Assembly (NCBI GenBank): GCA_963752915.1
Contig: CAVVZZ010000011.1
Span: 496,001 to 560,000 of the forward strand
Source of the DNA: DATJPR01 sp963752915
GTDB taxonomy: Bacteria > Bacteroidota > Ignavibacteria > UBA10030 > UBA6906
DNA: 64,000 nucleotides
Direction: 5' to 3'
Within the stretch, counting starts at the first letter, position 1, and each line of letters begins with the position of its first letter. The translations under genes were made by a program, and so were the position numbers. Positions 17,723 through 26,610 of the stretch are shown in pieces. The notes under the pieces were generated by a model that saw only the letters and a program-made list of their open reading frames with translations, was not told where the DNA came from and ran no database searches.

Positions 17723-18097
17723 TTACGAGTGTGAGGGGAAGAAGGAGTCGGCCGTGTTCTGAAAGAGCACCCAAATGCCATACGAACCGACCAGTGTACC
17801 AAAAGGCACCACGACGATCATGAGGAATGCTGCAAAGAGAGCCATGATCTTCCCCTTTTGCGTTCTCGTCCGGAGCATTCTCCCCCCGACAATCGCACAC
17901 GCGCCGGTCACCAGGAGAAAGAGTGAACCAAGGGAAACCATGACACTCACGAATGTCTCATCCTGCTGCACACCGAACCGAAACGGCGTGCTGCCGGCCG
18001 CGATCATGAGGAATATCCCTGCAGCGACGTGCAAGGCACCGACGGCAATTTCAGAGATCGCCAGACGTGCGATATGTTGCTCGATGCTGCTTACCAT
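17723..18097 (-). CDS. Small integral membrane protein, unknown function
   Basis: 124-residue protein with about three or four membrane helices (IAVGALHVAAGIFLMIA, VSVMVSLGSLFLLVTGACAIV, MALFAAFLMIVVVPFGTLVG) and a short polar tail. I do not recognise a family. Its ATG at 18097 overlaps the end of the type III polyketide synthase gene by seven bases (ATGGTAA), so the two are translationally coupled and the protein may act in handling or anchoring the polyketide product; that is inference from position. Confidence 0.65.
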   Translation of the reverse strand: MVSSIEQHIARLAISEIAVGALHVAAGIFLMIAAGSTPFRFGVQQDETFVSVMVSLGSLFLLVTGACAIVGGRMLRTRTQKGKIMALFAAFLMIVVVPFGTLVGSYGIWVLFQNTADSFFPSHS

Positions 18098-19197
18098 TGA
18101 AGCAGCGCTCCTTCCACGGATAGGCCTGGTCCCATTGCCAGCATGACGCCGAGATCGCCCGGTTTGGGGACAGAGGTCCCGACCAGGTCGTCCAGAACAA
18201 ACAGGACAGTTGGGGATGACATGTTACCGAAGTTTCTCAGCACGCGCCTGCTGGAAGTAAGACGCTCCTCGGTGAGGCACAATGCCGACCGAATTCCGTC
18301 GATCACCTTTCTCCCGCCGGAATGGATCACCCAGTGACGAATGTCGTCGATTGCAATCCCCTTCCGGCACAGGAGGCGCTCGATCACTTTTGCCGCCATT
18401 CCGCCTGCGATCGACCGAAGATCTTTCGACAGAACAATGCGGAGTTTTCCGGACCGGAATTGAAACCCGACAGTGTGAATGTAGGAGGGATCGACGAGTG
18501 ATTCAAACCCCAGGACACCCGGGAAGCTCGTCGCTTCAGCAACCCCCACCACGACGGCGGCCGCCCCGTCTCCGCAAATCGCATTCCCGACAACCGTCTC
18601 AAGAGAGTCGTCAACATAGTAGCATGCTGAACACACTTCGACGGTCACGAGAAGACATTTCCACTGCGGATTTGACCGGACGAAATCAACGGCGAATTGC
18701 ATCCCCGGCATTGCACCCGAACAGCCCATCCCGACAAAATCCGCACGCCGGACGTCCGTCCGGAAGCCCATCTCCTTTACGAGCGACGCAGAGATGCCCG
18801 GGCAGAGGTACCCGGTACACGTTACCGTGACAACGGCATCGATCTCCGCCTCAGAACAGTGCGCATTCTCGAGCGCACGACCCGCCGCCTCACGTGCCAT
18901 ACGCACCGCATTCTCCTCAAAACGGGCATGCATATCGTCGGAGGATTCGTTCGGGTCGATCGTGGCAGCATCGAACGAGAAATATCGGTAGTCGATATCG
19001 CTCGACATGAAAATGTGCTCTATCCTGCGATCGCCGTACTGCGGAAAATGGCGGACAGAGAGATCATAGATTTCTCTTTGCGAGTACCGGAATCGTGGGT
19101 TGGATGTGCCGACGGAGAGAATACGAGGGGTGATCGAACCGGATGGGGTATCCATACTTTCTTTAACGGATAGGTCGACCGAATAATTCCAAGGCAT
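18091..19197 (-). CDS. Type III polyketide synthase (chalcone-synthase-like)
   Basis: Homodimeric ketosynthase that extends an acyl-CoA starter with malonyl-CoA; bacterial members make alkylpyrones, resorcinols or phloroglucinols. The catalytic triad is visible: C159 in GMGCSGAMPG, H292 in WVIHSGGRK and N325 in RNFGNMSSPT. 368 residues, normal for the family. The product cannot be read from sequence, and no methyltransferase or oxidoreductase gene accompanies it; the downstream neighbour is a small membrane protein. The start at 19197 follows the dus stop by 16 bases; an ATG at 19155 is an alternative. Confidence 0.88.
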   Translation of the reverse strand: MPWNYSVDLSVKESMDTPSGSITPRILSVGTSNPRFRYSQREIYDLSVRHFPQYGDRRIEHIFMSSDIDYRYFSFDAATIDPNESSDDMHARFEENAVRMAREAAGRALENAHCSEAEIDAVVTVTCTGYLCPGISASLVKEMGFRTDVRRADFVGMGCSGAMPGMQFAVDFVRSNPQWKCLLVTVEVCSACYYVDDSLETVVGNAICGDGAAAVVVGVAEATSFPGVLGFESLVDPSYIHTVGFQFRSGKLRIVLSKDLRSIAGGMAAKVIERLLCRKGIAIDDIRHWVIHSGGRKVIDGIRSALCLTEERLTSSRRVLRNFGNMSSPTVLFVLDDLVGTSVPKPGDLGVMLAMGPGLSVEGALLQW

Positions 19198-19213
19198 ACC
19201 GCGACCACGGCGC

Positions 19214-20224
19214 TCAAACGGGAGAGGACCAGTCGACCGGGACCTGATGCCCGGCGGGAATATACAACTCGAGCCAGCGGGAGAGATGATCGAAGATCGG
19301 CGCGGCCTCGGTGAACTGCATCAGTTCCATTCGGACTTTGGAGACATTCGGCATGCCGCGGAGAAACCCGGCGTAATGCTTTCGCAGCTCGATAACGCCG
19401 GTCCGTTCTCCCTTGTATTCGACGGCCAGACGGAGATGTTCTTTCAGGAGTTCCACTCGATCCTGCGCTGTCGGCTCCGGTAGTACCTGGCCAGTGAGAA
19501 GGAAATATTTCGTCTGCCGGAAGATCCAGGGATTCGTGATGGCCCCCCGGCCGATCATGACGCCGTCGGCACCCGTCTGTTCGAACGCCTCCTTCACCCC
19601 CTGGGGGGTGGTGATATCTCCGTTCACGATGATCGGGATCGACACCGCCGCTTTGACTTTCGGGATCCAACTGTAATCGACGCCCCCGCGGTGTCCCTGT
19701 TCGCGGGTTCGGCAATGAATCGTGAGAGCCTGGATCCCGACATCCTCGCACATCCGCGCCACATCAACGATGCGGATCGAATGCGCGTCCCAGCCGAGCC
19801 GCGTCTTGAGTGTCACAGGTTTCCTGACCGCCTTGACGACGGTCGACGCAAGCCGTTCCATCTTCGGCAGGTCGCGCAGAAGCCCGGCTCCCGCGCCCCG
19901 AAGCGCAACATCCCGAACCCAGCAACCGCAATTGATATCGATGAGGTCGGGCTCCATCGTTTCGGCCAGATGCGCCGCGCCTTCCATGGCCGCGATGTCG
20001 CCGCCGTAGATCTGGATGCCGACGGGACGTTCCTCCTCGAGGAACGTCATTTTCCGCATCGTTTTCCCGGAGCCCCTGACGAGACCGTCGGAGTTGACGA
20101 ACTCCGTGTAGACGACGTCCGCACCCATGCGCTTGCAGATGAGCCGAAACGGAAGATCGCTGACATCTTCCATCGGGGCCAGGAGAAGCGCCCGCTCGAT
20201 ATTGACTGTGCCGATATGCATCAC
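19214..20224 (-). CDS. dus: tRNA-dihydrouridine synthase
   Basis: FMN/NADPH enzyme that reduces uridine to dihydrouridine in tRNA D-loops. The 336-residue protein starts with the FMN-barrel pattern ALLLAPMEDVSDLPFR, carries the active-site Cys in DINCGCWVRDV, the RLGWDAHS stretch, TIHCRTREQ, PIIVNGDITTP and GADGVMIGRGAITNPWIF. The C-terminal helical tRNA-binding part (LRKHYAGFLRGMPNVSKVR) is present. A second ATG one codon downstream is an equally good start. It lies between the GWxTD lipoprotein gene and the polyketide synthase gene. Confidence 0.92.
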   Translation of the reverse strand: MMHIGTVNIERALLLAPMEDVSDLPFRLICKRMGADVVYTEFVNSDGLVRGSGKTMRKMTFLEEERPVGIQIYGGDIAAMEGAAHLAETMEPDLIDINCGCWVRDVALRGAGAGLLRDLPKMERLASTVVKAVRKPVTLKTRLGWDAHSIRIVDVARMCEDVGIQALTIHCRTREQGHRGGVDYSWIPKVKAAVSIPIIVNGDITTPQGVKEAFEQTGADGVMIGRGAITNPWIFRQTKYFLLTGQVLPEPTAQDRVELLKEHLRLAVEYKGERTGVIELRKHYAGFLRGMPNVSKVRMELMQFTEAAPIFDHLSRWLELYIPAGHQVPVDWSSPV

Positions 20225-20262
20225 TCTGAACGTACGCAGAACGGGACATCATTTCAACAGCG

Positions 20263-21681
20263 CTACCAGCCGTTTCCCCCCTGCCGCCACTGGTTCACCA
20301 TCTGTTCCCATGCCCATTCATACGAGGCATCACGGTAGAGGACATAGGTCTGGATGGAGACATCGCCTTCGCCGACGATCACGCGGCGGAAGATAAATTG
20401 CGCCTGTTGCGACGTTCCCGGCAGGTCGTACGTCCAGATCTGCCGGTCAAGGGAATTCATGATGTCTTGCGGCGGCCCGAGGATGACATACAACATTCCG
20501 CGATCGGTCTTCCACCCTTCTTTCAAATCGGTGTACAGCTTATTCGCCTCTTCGACTCGCGTGTAGTACCGTTTGATCAACGCCGCCGCCCTCTCTTTGG
20601 AGGGGCGGAACGATATCCAGAGCGAATCGAAAACATCATGCGCGTCGTTCAGGGTCGTGGCGTTCCGAAGCCTGTTCCTCTCCCGCGGATTCAAGAGATA
20701 CGTCATGGGCTCAATCAGTTCCTGCAATGTCGAAGGCCGCGGAAAGGTCGGCGACTTGATCGAAAAGACACGACTCTCGTTGAACACGGTGTCCCCTTTC
20801 TCCTCACCGAGAGGAGCTGGGACATGCATCATTACCCGGTACAATCCCGGTCGAAGGTTCCGGAGGTCCATCGTGACCAGCGGCTTGCCTTGGCTGTCAT
20901 TCGTGGGAATTCCCTGCTCATGCCGGACGGTGTCCGGCTTGTCGAACCAGATGCTCCTCGGCTCTCCTGCGCTGGGAAGAAAATCCGAGTAGTAGTACGG
21001 CGGTTGCGGGATGGCATCCGCAAACTTAAACCGAAGGAGCAGTGCGGTGGCAGTGTCGCGGTCATTCCCGAGGAGGCCAAAGATCCGTGCCGAGGCGCGG
21101 ACATCGGGGAGGTTCGAAGGGAAGTGCATGGGAACAATCGTGGCCCATCCGCCGTCAGGCCTGCGGGCCTGAAGAATGATTCTCCCGAGGAAGGGACGCA
21201 GTTCAGCGGCCGACGGGATGCGAAGATATTCCGTACGCACCTCTTTCTTTCCCGTCGCATCGTCCATGAGCTCGACGACGATCATGGCGGAGCCGGCCTT
21301 GAACTTGAGGGTGCGAGAAATGAGCCATGACTGTTCGCGCGTGGTCTCCTCGTAGGTCGCGGCGAAGATGGTATCGGACCAGGCATAATCGTTCAGCAGG
21401 GTATCTCGGCGCGGAACAAGTGCGCGGACATCAATTTCGAGGTGCGCCTCAAATCCGGCCGGACCCTTGAGGAACGTCAGGGACGTCGACGGAATCGATA
21501 TGGAGACCTGGACTCCGCCTTCGGCATCTTCCGGCGCGGCTTCCAGGTCAAACGACGGAGACCCTGGGACATAGGTGAGGCTCTTCCCCGGCTGTCCGAG
21601 ATCCAGCGTCGGCTGTCCCATGCAGCCGGAGAACGCGAGGAGAACAACTGACGCAACGATTGCGAGGCCTGGACTTTTCAT
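20263..21681 (-). CDS. GWxTD-domain lipoprotein
   Basis: 472-residue lipoprotein: signal peptide ending in a lipobox (LLAFSGC, Cys20), then a long beta-rich extracytoplasmic region and a C-terminal GWxTD domain whose name-giving motif is EGWKTDRGMLYVILGPP. These proteins are typical of the Ignavibacteria/Chlorobi/Gemmatimonadota circle and have no settled function. A run of conserved residues precedes it (PSKERAAALIKRYYTRVEEAN). It starts the dus/PKS transcription unit and is divergent from the M16 peptidase pair. Confidence 0.85.
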   Translation of the reverse strand: MKSPGLAIVASVVLLAFSGCMGQPTLDLGQPGKSLTYVPGSPSFDLEAAPEDAEGGVQVSISIPSTSLTFLKGPAGFEAHLEIDVRALVPRRDTLLNDYAWSDTIFAATYEETTREQSWLISRTLKFKAGSAMIVVELMDDATGKKEVRTEYLRIPSAAELRPFLGRIILQARRPDGGWATIVPMHFPSNLPDVRASARIFGLLGNDRDTATALLLRFKFADAIPQPPYYYSDFLPSAGEPRSIWFDKPDTVRHEQGIPTNDSQGKPLVTMDLRNLRPGLYRVMMHVPAPLGEEKGDTVFNESRVFSIKSPTFPRPSTLQELIEPMTYLLNPRERNRLRNATTLNDAHDVFDSLWISFRPSKERAAALIKRYYTRVEEANKLYTDLKEGWKTDRGMLYVILGPPQDIMNSLDRQIWTYDLPGTSQQAQFIFRRVIVGEGDVSIQTYVLYRDASYEWAWEQMVNQWRQGGNGW

Positions 21682-21701
21682 CGGTCAATCGCCATATTGT
21701 C

Positions 21702-21730
21702 AGAATACTTCTGATGACCACCGGCCACAA
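21702..21730 (-). promoter_or_regulatory. Weak candidate promoter of the GWxTD-dus-PKS run
   Basis: TTGTGG (21725-21730), 17 bases, TATTCT (21702-21707) on the minus strand, giving a leader of about 14 bases. The -35 is only a partial match and no clear Shine-Dalgarno site follows. Confidence 0.3.
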
Positions 21731-21834
21731 CCCAGTTCTGGTGTAATGGTACACAAGGGAATTCTTCAAAGCAACCACGCGTGCCCTTGCGTGACACAGC
21801 AATCACGCAGGACGTCCACCGCGGGGATCGGACA

Positions 21835-23136
21835 GTGAACGCCCAACTCGCCATCCCCTTTGAGCAGTTCGTCCTCTCCAACGGTCTCACCGCTATTCTT
21901 CACCGCGATACGAGCGTCCCGGTCGCTGCGGTCATGATCATGTACCACGTGGGCTCAAAGAACGAGCATCCCGGGCGCACCGGTTTCGCCCACCTGTTTG
22001 AACACATGATGTTCAAGGGTTCCGAGCATGTTCCGGATGGAGACCACTTCCGTCTCCTCCAGGAGATCGGAGCGAACATCAACGGCTCAACGAGCGAAGA
22101 CCGAACGAATTACTATGAAGTCGTCCCGGCCAATTATCTTGAACTCGCGCTCTTTCTCGAATCCGATAGAATGGGTTTCCTGCTCCCTGCGTTGACCCAG
22201 GAGAAGCTTGACAACCAGCGTGACGTGGTCAAGAACGAACGCCGGCAGAATTACGATAATCAGCCGTACGGAAGGGCCTTCGAAATTTTGTCGGGGGCCC
22301 TTTTTCCTCCAAATCATCCCTATAGCTGGCCGGTCATCGGATCCATGGAAGATCTCTCCGCGGCAACGTTGAACGATGTCAAAAAGTTTTTTGCCGCCCA
22401 TTACCCTCCCGGCAATGCGTGCATCGCCGTCACGGGGAATTTTTCGTTCTCCCAGGTAAAGGAGTGGATCAGAAAGTATTTCGGAGAGTTCCCTGCTACC
22501 AGGCCTCCGCAGCCTCCCGCTGCCCCGCCGTTCTCAATCGCGACCGACGTCCGTCTGGTCGAGGAGGACGACGTACAACTTCCGAGACTCTATATTCACT
22601 GGCAGAGCGTGCGCGGGAACACGAGGGAAGATGCCATCCTCGACGTGTTCACCGATATTCTCACTTCAGGGAAGAACTCGCGGTTATACAAGTCCATCGT
22701 TTATGATCAACAGGTCGCACAGTCGGTTTCCGCCTATCAGATCGGCTCGGAGATCGACGGCTATGCCGGGATGCAGATCACGCCGAAACCCGGATACTCG
22801 CTGAAACAGATGGAGACCGCGATGAATGCGGTTCTGGAAGAAGCGCTCGCGAACAGTGTCACGGAACGCGAGATCCAGACGGCAGTCAACAACAAGGAGG
22901 CGGCCCTTGTCGGAAGGCTGTCCACGGTCCTGGGGAAAGCCAACGGTCTGGCGACGGCGCAGACGCTTGCGGGAGATGCGGGGGAATTCAACAGGGAATT
23001 CGAACGGTTCTCGGACATCACTCCCCGGGAACTGGAGGCAGTCTGCAGAAAAGTCTTCGGCGGACATCGAGTGGTTCTGAGTATCGTCCCGAAAGGCAGG
23101 GGTGATCTTGCTGCCGGAGGAGAGTCCATTCCATGA
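21835..23136 (+). CDS. M16-family zinc metallopeptidase, catalytic member
   Basis: Pitrilysin-type peptidase of 433 residues with the inverted zinc motif HLFEHMMF (HxxEH) and the third ligand Glu in a downstream helix (VVKNERRQNYDNQPYG). It is the active half of a pair with the next gene. No signal peptide is obvious; related proteins act in the periplasm or cytoplasm. I chose the GTG at 21835 (VNAQLAIPFEQFVLSNG) because GGGG lies 8 bases upstream; the GTG at 21781 has no ribosome binding site and adds unlikely sequence. Its stop is seven bases before the partner start. Confidence 0.9.
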   Translation: MNAQLAIPFEQFVLSNGLTAILHRDTSVPVAAVMIMYHVGSKNEHPGRTGFAHLFEHMMFKGSEHVPDGDHFRLLQEIGANINGSTSEDRTNYYEVVPANYLELALFLESDRMGFLLPALTQEKLDNQRDVVKNERRQNYDNQPYGRAFEILSGALFPPNHPYSWPVIGSMEDLSAATLNDVKKFFAAHYPPGNACIAVTGNFSFSQVKEWIRKYFGEFPATRPPQPPAAPPFSIATDVRLVEEDDVQLPRLYIHWQSVRGNTREDAILDVFTDILTSGKNSRLYKSIVYDQQVAQSVSAYQIGSEIDGYAGMQITPKPGYSLKQMETAMNAVLEEALANSVTEREIQTAVNNKEAALVGRLSTVLGKANGLATAQTLAGDAGEFNREFERFSDITPRELEAVCRKVFGGHRVVLSIVPKGRGDLAAGGESIP

Positions 23137-23143
23137 GGCCTTC

Positions 23144-24538
23144 ATGAGTGCAGCAGGATCATCCGGTACGGGTACGACCCTGCCGCTGGACCGAACCCGG
23201 CTTCCGCAAGTCCTCCCTCCCCCCGACATCGATTTGCCGGCGATACACAAGGACATTTTGTCGAACGGCCTTGCGATCTGGTTCGTCGAAGAGCATGCGT
23301 TGCCGCACATTGCGCTGAACCTTGTCATCAGCGCGGGTACCAGCCATGATCCGGCCGCCCTGCCCGGCCTCGCCGGCTTCACGGCGGAAATGCTGGACGC
23401 GGGAACGACAACCATGCCGGCCCTCACCATCGCCGACAGGCTCGATTTTATCGGGGCTGCAATTTCGATTCACGCAGCCCTCGACGCGACGTCTGCAGCA
23501 ATGTACACGCTGACAAAACATCTTGACGAAGCACTGGCAGTATACGGTGAAATTCTTTCCATGCCGTCGTTCCCGCCGGAAGAGATCGAACGGATCCGGA
23601 GTCAGAGGCTCACGTCTCTTCTCCAGCAGAGGGACCGCCCAGCCTACGTCGCGAATATTGCGTTCAACCGGATCCTGTACGGCAGCCACCCCTACGGCTC
23701 CGATCCGACTGGCACCGAAACATCGCTGAAGACGATCGCCCGCGATGACATCCGGCAGTTCTATAAGACCCATCTTCGGCCGAACAATGGAACGCTCATC
23801 GTCGTCGGGGATGCAAGGGCGCATGAACTCGGAGAGCACCTCGAAAAGGTATTTCATCAGTGGAAGCCGACAACCGGAGGATCCCAATCCATCGGTTCTG
23901 TTTCTGCCCCTCCGAAACGGAAGGTGTATCTCATCGACAAGCCCGGCGCTCCCCAATCGGAGATTAGAATCGGCTGCCCTTCCCTCCCGCGCAATACGCC
24001 GGATTTCTTCCCTGTTGTTGTGATGAACAGGATCCTCGGCGGACAGTTCTCGAGCAGGATCAATATGAATCTTCGCGAACGCCACGGGTACACCTATGGC
24101 GCCTGGACGGCATTTCGTTTCGCGAAGCATGAGGGGCCCTTCGTCGCTCTCGGGGGATTCGTCTCGGACAAGACCGACCAGGCGATTGCCGAGCTCCTCT
24201 CTGAGATCGACGGGATGCATGCGAACGGCATCACTGCGGAGGAATTGGAATTCTCGAAGAAGGGTATCAGCGGATCGTTCGCATTGAATTTCGAAACGCC
24301 GCTTCAAATCGCAAACGCCCTTCAGAACATCGTCCTCTACGGATTGCCGGACGATTTCTACCTTCACTATGTGAAGAACATTCAGGCAGTCACTCTTGAC
24401 GACATCCGGCGTGTGGCTCTGAAATACCTCGACTCATCGACGATGTCGGTCCTCGTTGTCGGAGACATCAAGAGCATTCGTGAGGGGGTCGAGCGGCTCA
24501 ATCTCGGGGAGATTGTAACACTGGAACCTGCAGGCTGA
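23144..24538 (+). CDS. M16-family peptidase homologue, non-catalytic partner
   Basis: 464-residue M16 protein in which the zinc motif is replaced by GLAGFTAEML, so it lacks catalysis. It keeps the substrate-binding R/Y pair seen in non-catalytic subunits (NLRERHGYTYGAW). Such pairs form one heterodimeric peptidase with the HxxEH member, here the upstream gene. The ATG at 23144 has GAGG five bases upstream; an earlier in-frame start at 23102 would overlap the first gene. The Pro-rich N-terminus (RLPQVLPPPDIDLPA) is typical. Confidence 0.9.
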   Translation: MSAAGSSGTGTTLPLDRTRLPQVLPPPDIDLPAIHKDILSNGLAIWFVEEHALPHIALNLVISAGTSHDPAALPGLAGFTAEMLDAGTTTMPALTIADRLDFIGAAISIHAALDATSAAMYTLTKHLDEALAVYGEILSMPSFPPEEIERIRSQRLTSLLQQRDRPAYVANIAFNRILYGSHPYGSDPTGTETSLKTIARDDIRQFYKTHLRPNNGTLIVVGDARAHELGEHLEKVFHQWKPTTGGSQSIGSVSAPPKRKVYLIDKPGAPQSEIRIGCPSLPRNTPDFFPVVVMNRILGGQFSSRINMNLRERHGYTYGAWTAFRFAKHEGPFVALGGFVSDKTDQAIAELLSEIDGMHANGITAEELEFSKKGISGSFALNFETPLQIANALQNIVLYGLPDDFYLHYVKNIQAVTLDDIRRVALKYLDSSTMSVLVVGDIKSIREGVERLNLGEIVTLEPAG

Positions 24539-24612
24539 CGCGGGGAAAGTCATTGCGCCCTCGAGGGCTTTGAACCGATGAAATAAGAAGTCTTCGGATT
24601 CTGGAGACCACC

Positions 24613-24655
24613 ACTGTCCACTGTCTACTGTCTACTGTCCCCTGTCTACTGTCCA
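24613..24655. repeat. Intergenic heptamer array (ACTGTCC/ACTGTCT)
   Basis: Six near-copies of a 7-base unit, actgtcc or actgtct, with one unit lengthened to 8 bases, lie between the convergent M16 and isocitrate dehydrogenase genes. The same style of short-unit sequence appears at 28104, 37524 and 47081. Confidence 0.7.
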
Positions 24656-24659
24656 CAGT

Positions 24660-25679
24660 TCACTTCTTCCCCTCCATTTTTTTAATGATCGCTTCTCCCA
24701 TCTCTTTTGTCCCGACTGGTTTCGCGGGGTTCAGGTCTGCCGTCACGGCTTTCCCTTCCAGGAGCACCTCCGCTACAGCTCGTTCAATCCTGTCTGCCGC
24801 ATCGTCCTCTTTCAGGTGCCGGAGCATCATCACTCCCGCGAGGATGATCGCCGTCGGGTTGGCAAGGTTCTTGCCGGCGATATCGGGCGCACTCCCGTGC
24901 ACCGCTTCGAAGATGGCTGCAGTATACCCGATGTTTCCCCCCGGGGCCAGACCCAATCCGCCCACCAGTCCGGAAGCGAGATCGGAGAGAATATCTCCAA
25001 ACAGGTTCGTTGTCACGATCACGTCAAACTGATTCGGGTTCATGACCATTTGCATGGCCATGTTGTCGACAATCTTGTCTTCAGTGACAATATCCGGGTA
25101 TTCCATTCCGATGGTTCGGGACACGTCAAGAAAGAGACCACCGGTATACTTGAGGATATTCGCCTTGTGGACGGTTGTGACTTTCTTTCGACCATGCGCA
25201 CGGGCGTACTCGTACGCGTACCGGATAATGCGGTCGGAACCGGAACGCGTGACCACACCGATGGTTTCCGCCGCGCTCCGCTGAGGATCGATGTAGTGCT
25301 CGATCCCTGCGTAAAATTCCTCTGTATTCTCCCGAACGATGACCAGATCAATATTCTCGTAGCGTGACTGGACACCAATGAACGACCGTGCGGGTCGGAG
25401 GTTCGAGTACAGGTCGAATTCCTTTCGCAATGCCACGTTCACGCTTCGAAACCCGGACCCAACCGGAGTCGTGAGCGGACCCTTTAACGCAACACGTGTT
25501 GAAGAGATCGCATCCAGAACCTGTTGCGGCAAGGGGTCCTTGAATTTGTCGATCGCGGTCATGCCTGCTTCCACGGGGATCCACTCGATCGTGACACCGG
25601 AAGCTTCGATAACGTGGACCGCCACCTCGCTGATGCTCGGGCCAATCCCGTCACCGGGGATTAATACCACAGTATGCAT
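24660..25679 (-). CDS. Isocitrate dehydrogenase, NAD-type (isocitrate/isopropylmalate family)
   Basis: Decarboxylating dehydrogenase of 339 residues. The substrate loop reads GFRSVNVALRKEFDLYSNLR with Ser and Asn at the positions that recognise isocitrate; isopropylmalate dehydrogenases have Leu there. The coenzyme region EAVHGSAPDIAGK has Asp where NADP enzymes have Lys, so NAD use is expected. YAGIEHY and the metal Asp in NLFGDILSDLASG are intact. The start MHTVVLIPGDGIGPSI is the family N-terminus. It stands alone in front of a 180-base AT-rich gap that holds a possible promoter (TTGCAT, 18 bases, TATTCA at 25785-25814). Confidence 0.88.
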   Translation of the reverse strand: MHTVVLIPGDGIGPSISEVAVHVIEASGVTIEWIPVEAGMTAIDKFKDPLPQQVLDAISSTRVALKGPLTTPVGSGFRSVNVALRKEFDLYSNLRPARSFIGVQSRYENIDLVIVRENTEEFYAGIEHYIDPQRSAAETIGVVTRSGSDRIIRYAYEYARAHGRKKVTTVHKANILKYTGGLFLDVSRTIGMEYPDIVTEDKIVDNMAMQMVMNPNQFDVIVTTNLFGDILSDLASGLVGGLGLAPGGNIGYTAAIFEAVHGSAPDIAGKNLANPTAIILAGVMMLRHLKEDDAADRIERAVAEVLLEGKAVTADLNPAKPVGTKEMGEAIIKKMEGKK

Positions 25680-25860
25680 AGGAGAAGATCAATAAGGGAT
25701 GGGACAAGAGAAATGCTCGACCACCATGGTATCAAAACTCTCAACATGATTCAACAGATTTCGTATGAGTCCATTCACCGCCTCTGAATACAAGGAGAAT
25801 ACACTTAAATGCAATTCGATAAGTCTATACACCACAAAAAGTTAAATAAACTCATTCGAT

Positions 25861-26445
25861 CTATTTGTTGGTATACTCACCAACTTCGCTGCGCCTGATC
25901 TGTTTTCTCAAGAGCTCCATTTGTTCGGCGACAGATGGATCCAGTTCATATCGGTCGCTCACGATGTTTCCTCCCACTACGATCCCAACAAAGAACCCGC
26001 CTATTGCACCAAGGAAGAAACCTCCGATCATCCCAGCTCCGCGAACCACAGCTGTACCGAGGGGATCCCCGCTTGCCCGCCTCGCAGCATCTTCACCGAG
26101 GAGCGCGCCGATCACACCCCCCATAACTGCTCCGATGCCCGCTCCCTGCAGTGTGTGTGTTTTGCCTATCAGCGTGACTTTTGTGATCTTCGCGAGAGAG
26201 AGCGATGACGTGTCTGGCAGACGCACGTTCGACCTGACTCGTGTGTCGTAGCGCATGTTCGCCACTGTCAATGTTGAATCCTGAACGGATACGACCTCGG
26301 CAATAACCTGTGATGAATCGCGGAAAACTATCGACGCTCTCCTCCCGGCTCCAAATCCCGCCGCGGTAACAAGAACATGAATAAGAGCGAGTGCGCCAAA
26401 GCAAAGGGCGATTTCCCGGGTGCGAAGCCTCTCATGCATGTGCAT
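25861..26445 (-). CDS. Glycine-zipper protein, unknown function
   Basis: 194-residue exported or membrane protein: an N-terminal hydrophobic segment (LCFGALALIHVLVTAAG), a beta-rich middle, and a long Gly/Ala segment (GAGIGAVMGGVIGALLG and GGFFLGAIGGFFVGIVVGG) like glycine-zipper membrane inserts. I do not recognise a specific family. The second ATG (26445) is the better start because GGAGG lies six bases before it; the ATG at 26451 would touch the ribosome binding site. It is divergent from the FHA/transglycosylase gene. Confidence 0.65.
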   Translation of the reverse strand: MHMHERLRTREIALCFGALALIHVLVTAAGFGAGRRASIVFRDSSQVIAEVVSVQDSTLTVANMRYDTRVRSNVRLPDTSSLSLAKITKVTLIGKTHTLQGAGIGAVMGGVIGALLGEDAARRASGDPLGTAVVRGAGMIGGFFLGAIGGFFVGIVVGGNIVSDRYELDPSVAEQMELLRKQIRRSEVGEYTNK

Positions 26446-26610
26446 GGACATCCTCCGTCTTCATAAACTAACATTGCGTTGACGATAGTCAACCTCTCTC
26501 TCGCCGGGAGCGTGAGCATTTCTCTTGCGTGTTACTTTCTCTCTTGTTACTTTTCTGCACGTTTTTCTTCTGTTATTCGCTCCTCACCATCGTCTGCAGG
26601 AAGTTTGCGC

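Noticed and set aside
24557..24568. GCCCTCGAGGGC palindrome after the M16 pair as a terminator
   Set aside because: The stem would be four pairs with a 4-base loop and only a short TTTG follows; too weak to call.
24613..24655. CRISPR-like array
   Set aside because: Units are 7 bases with no spacers and no cas genes are in the window.
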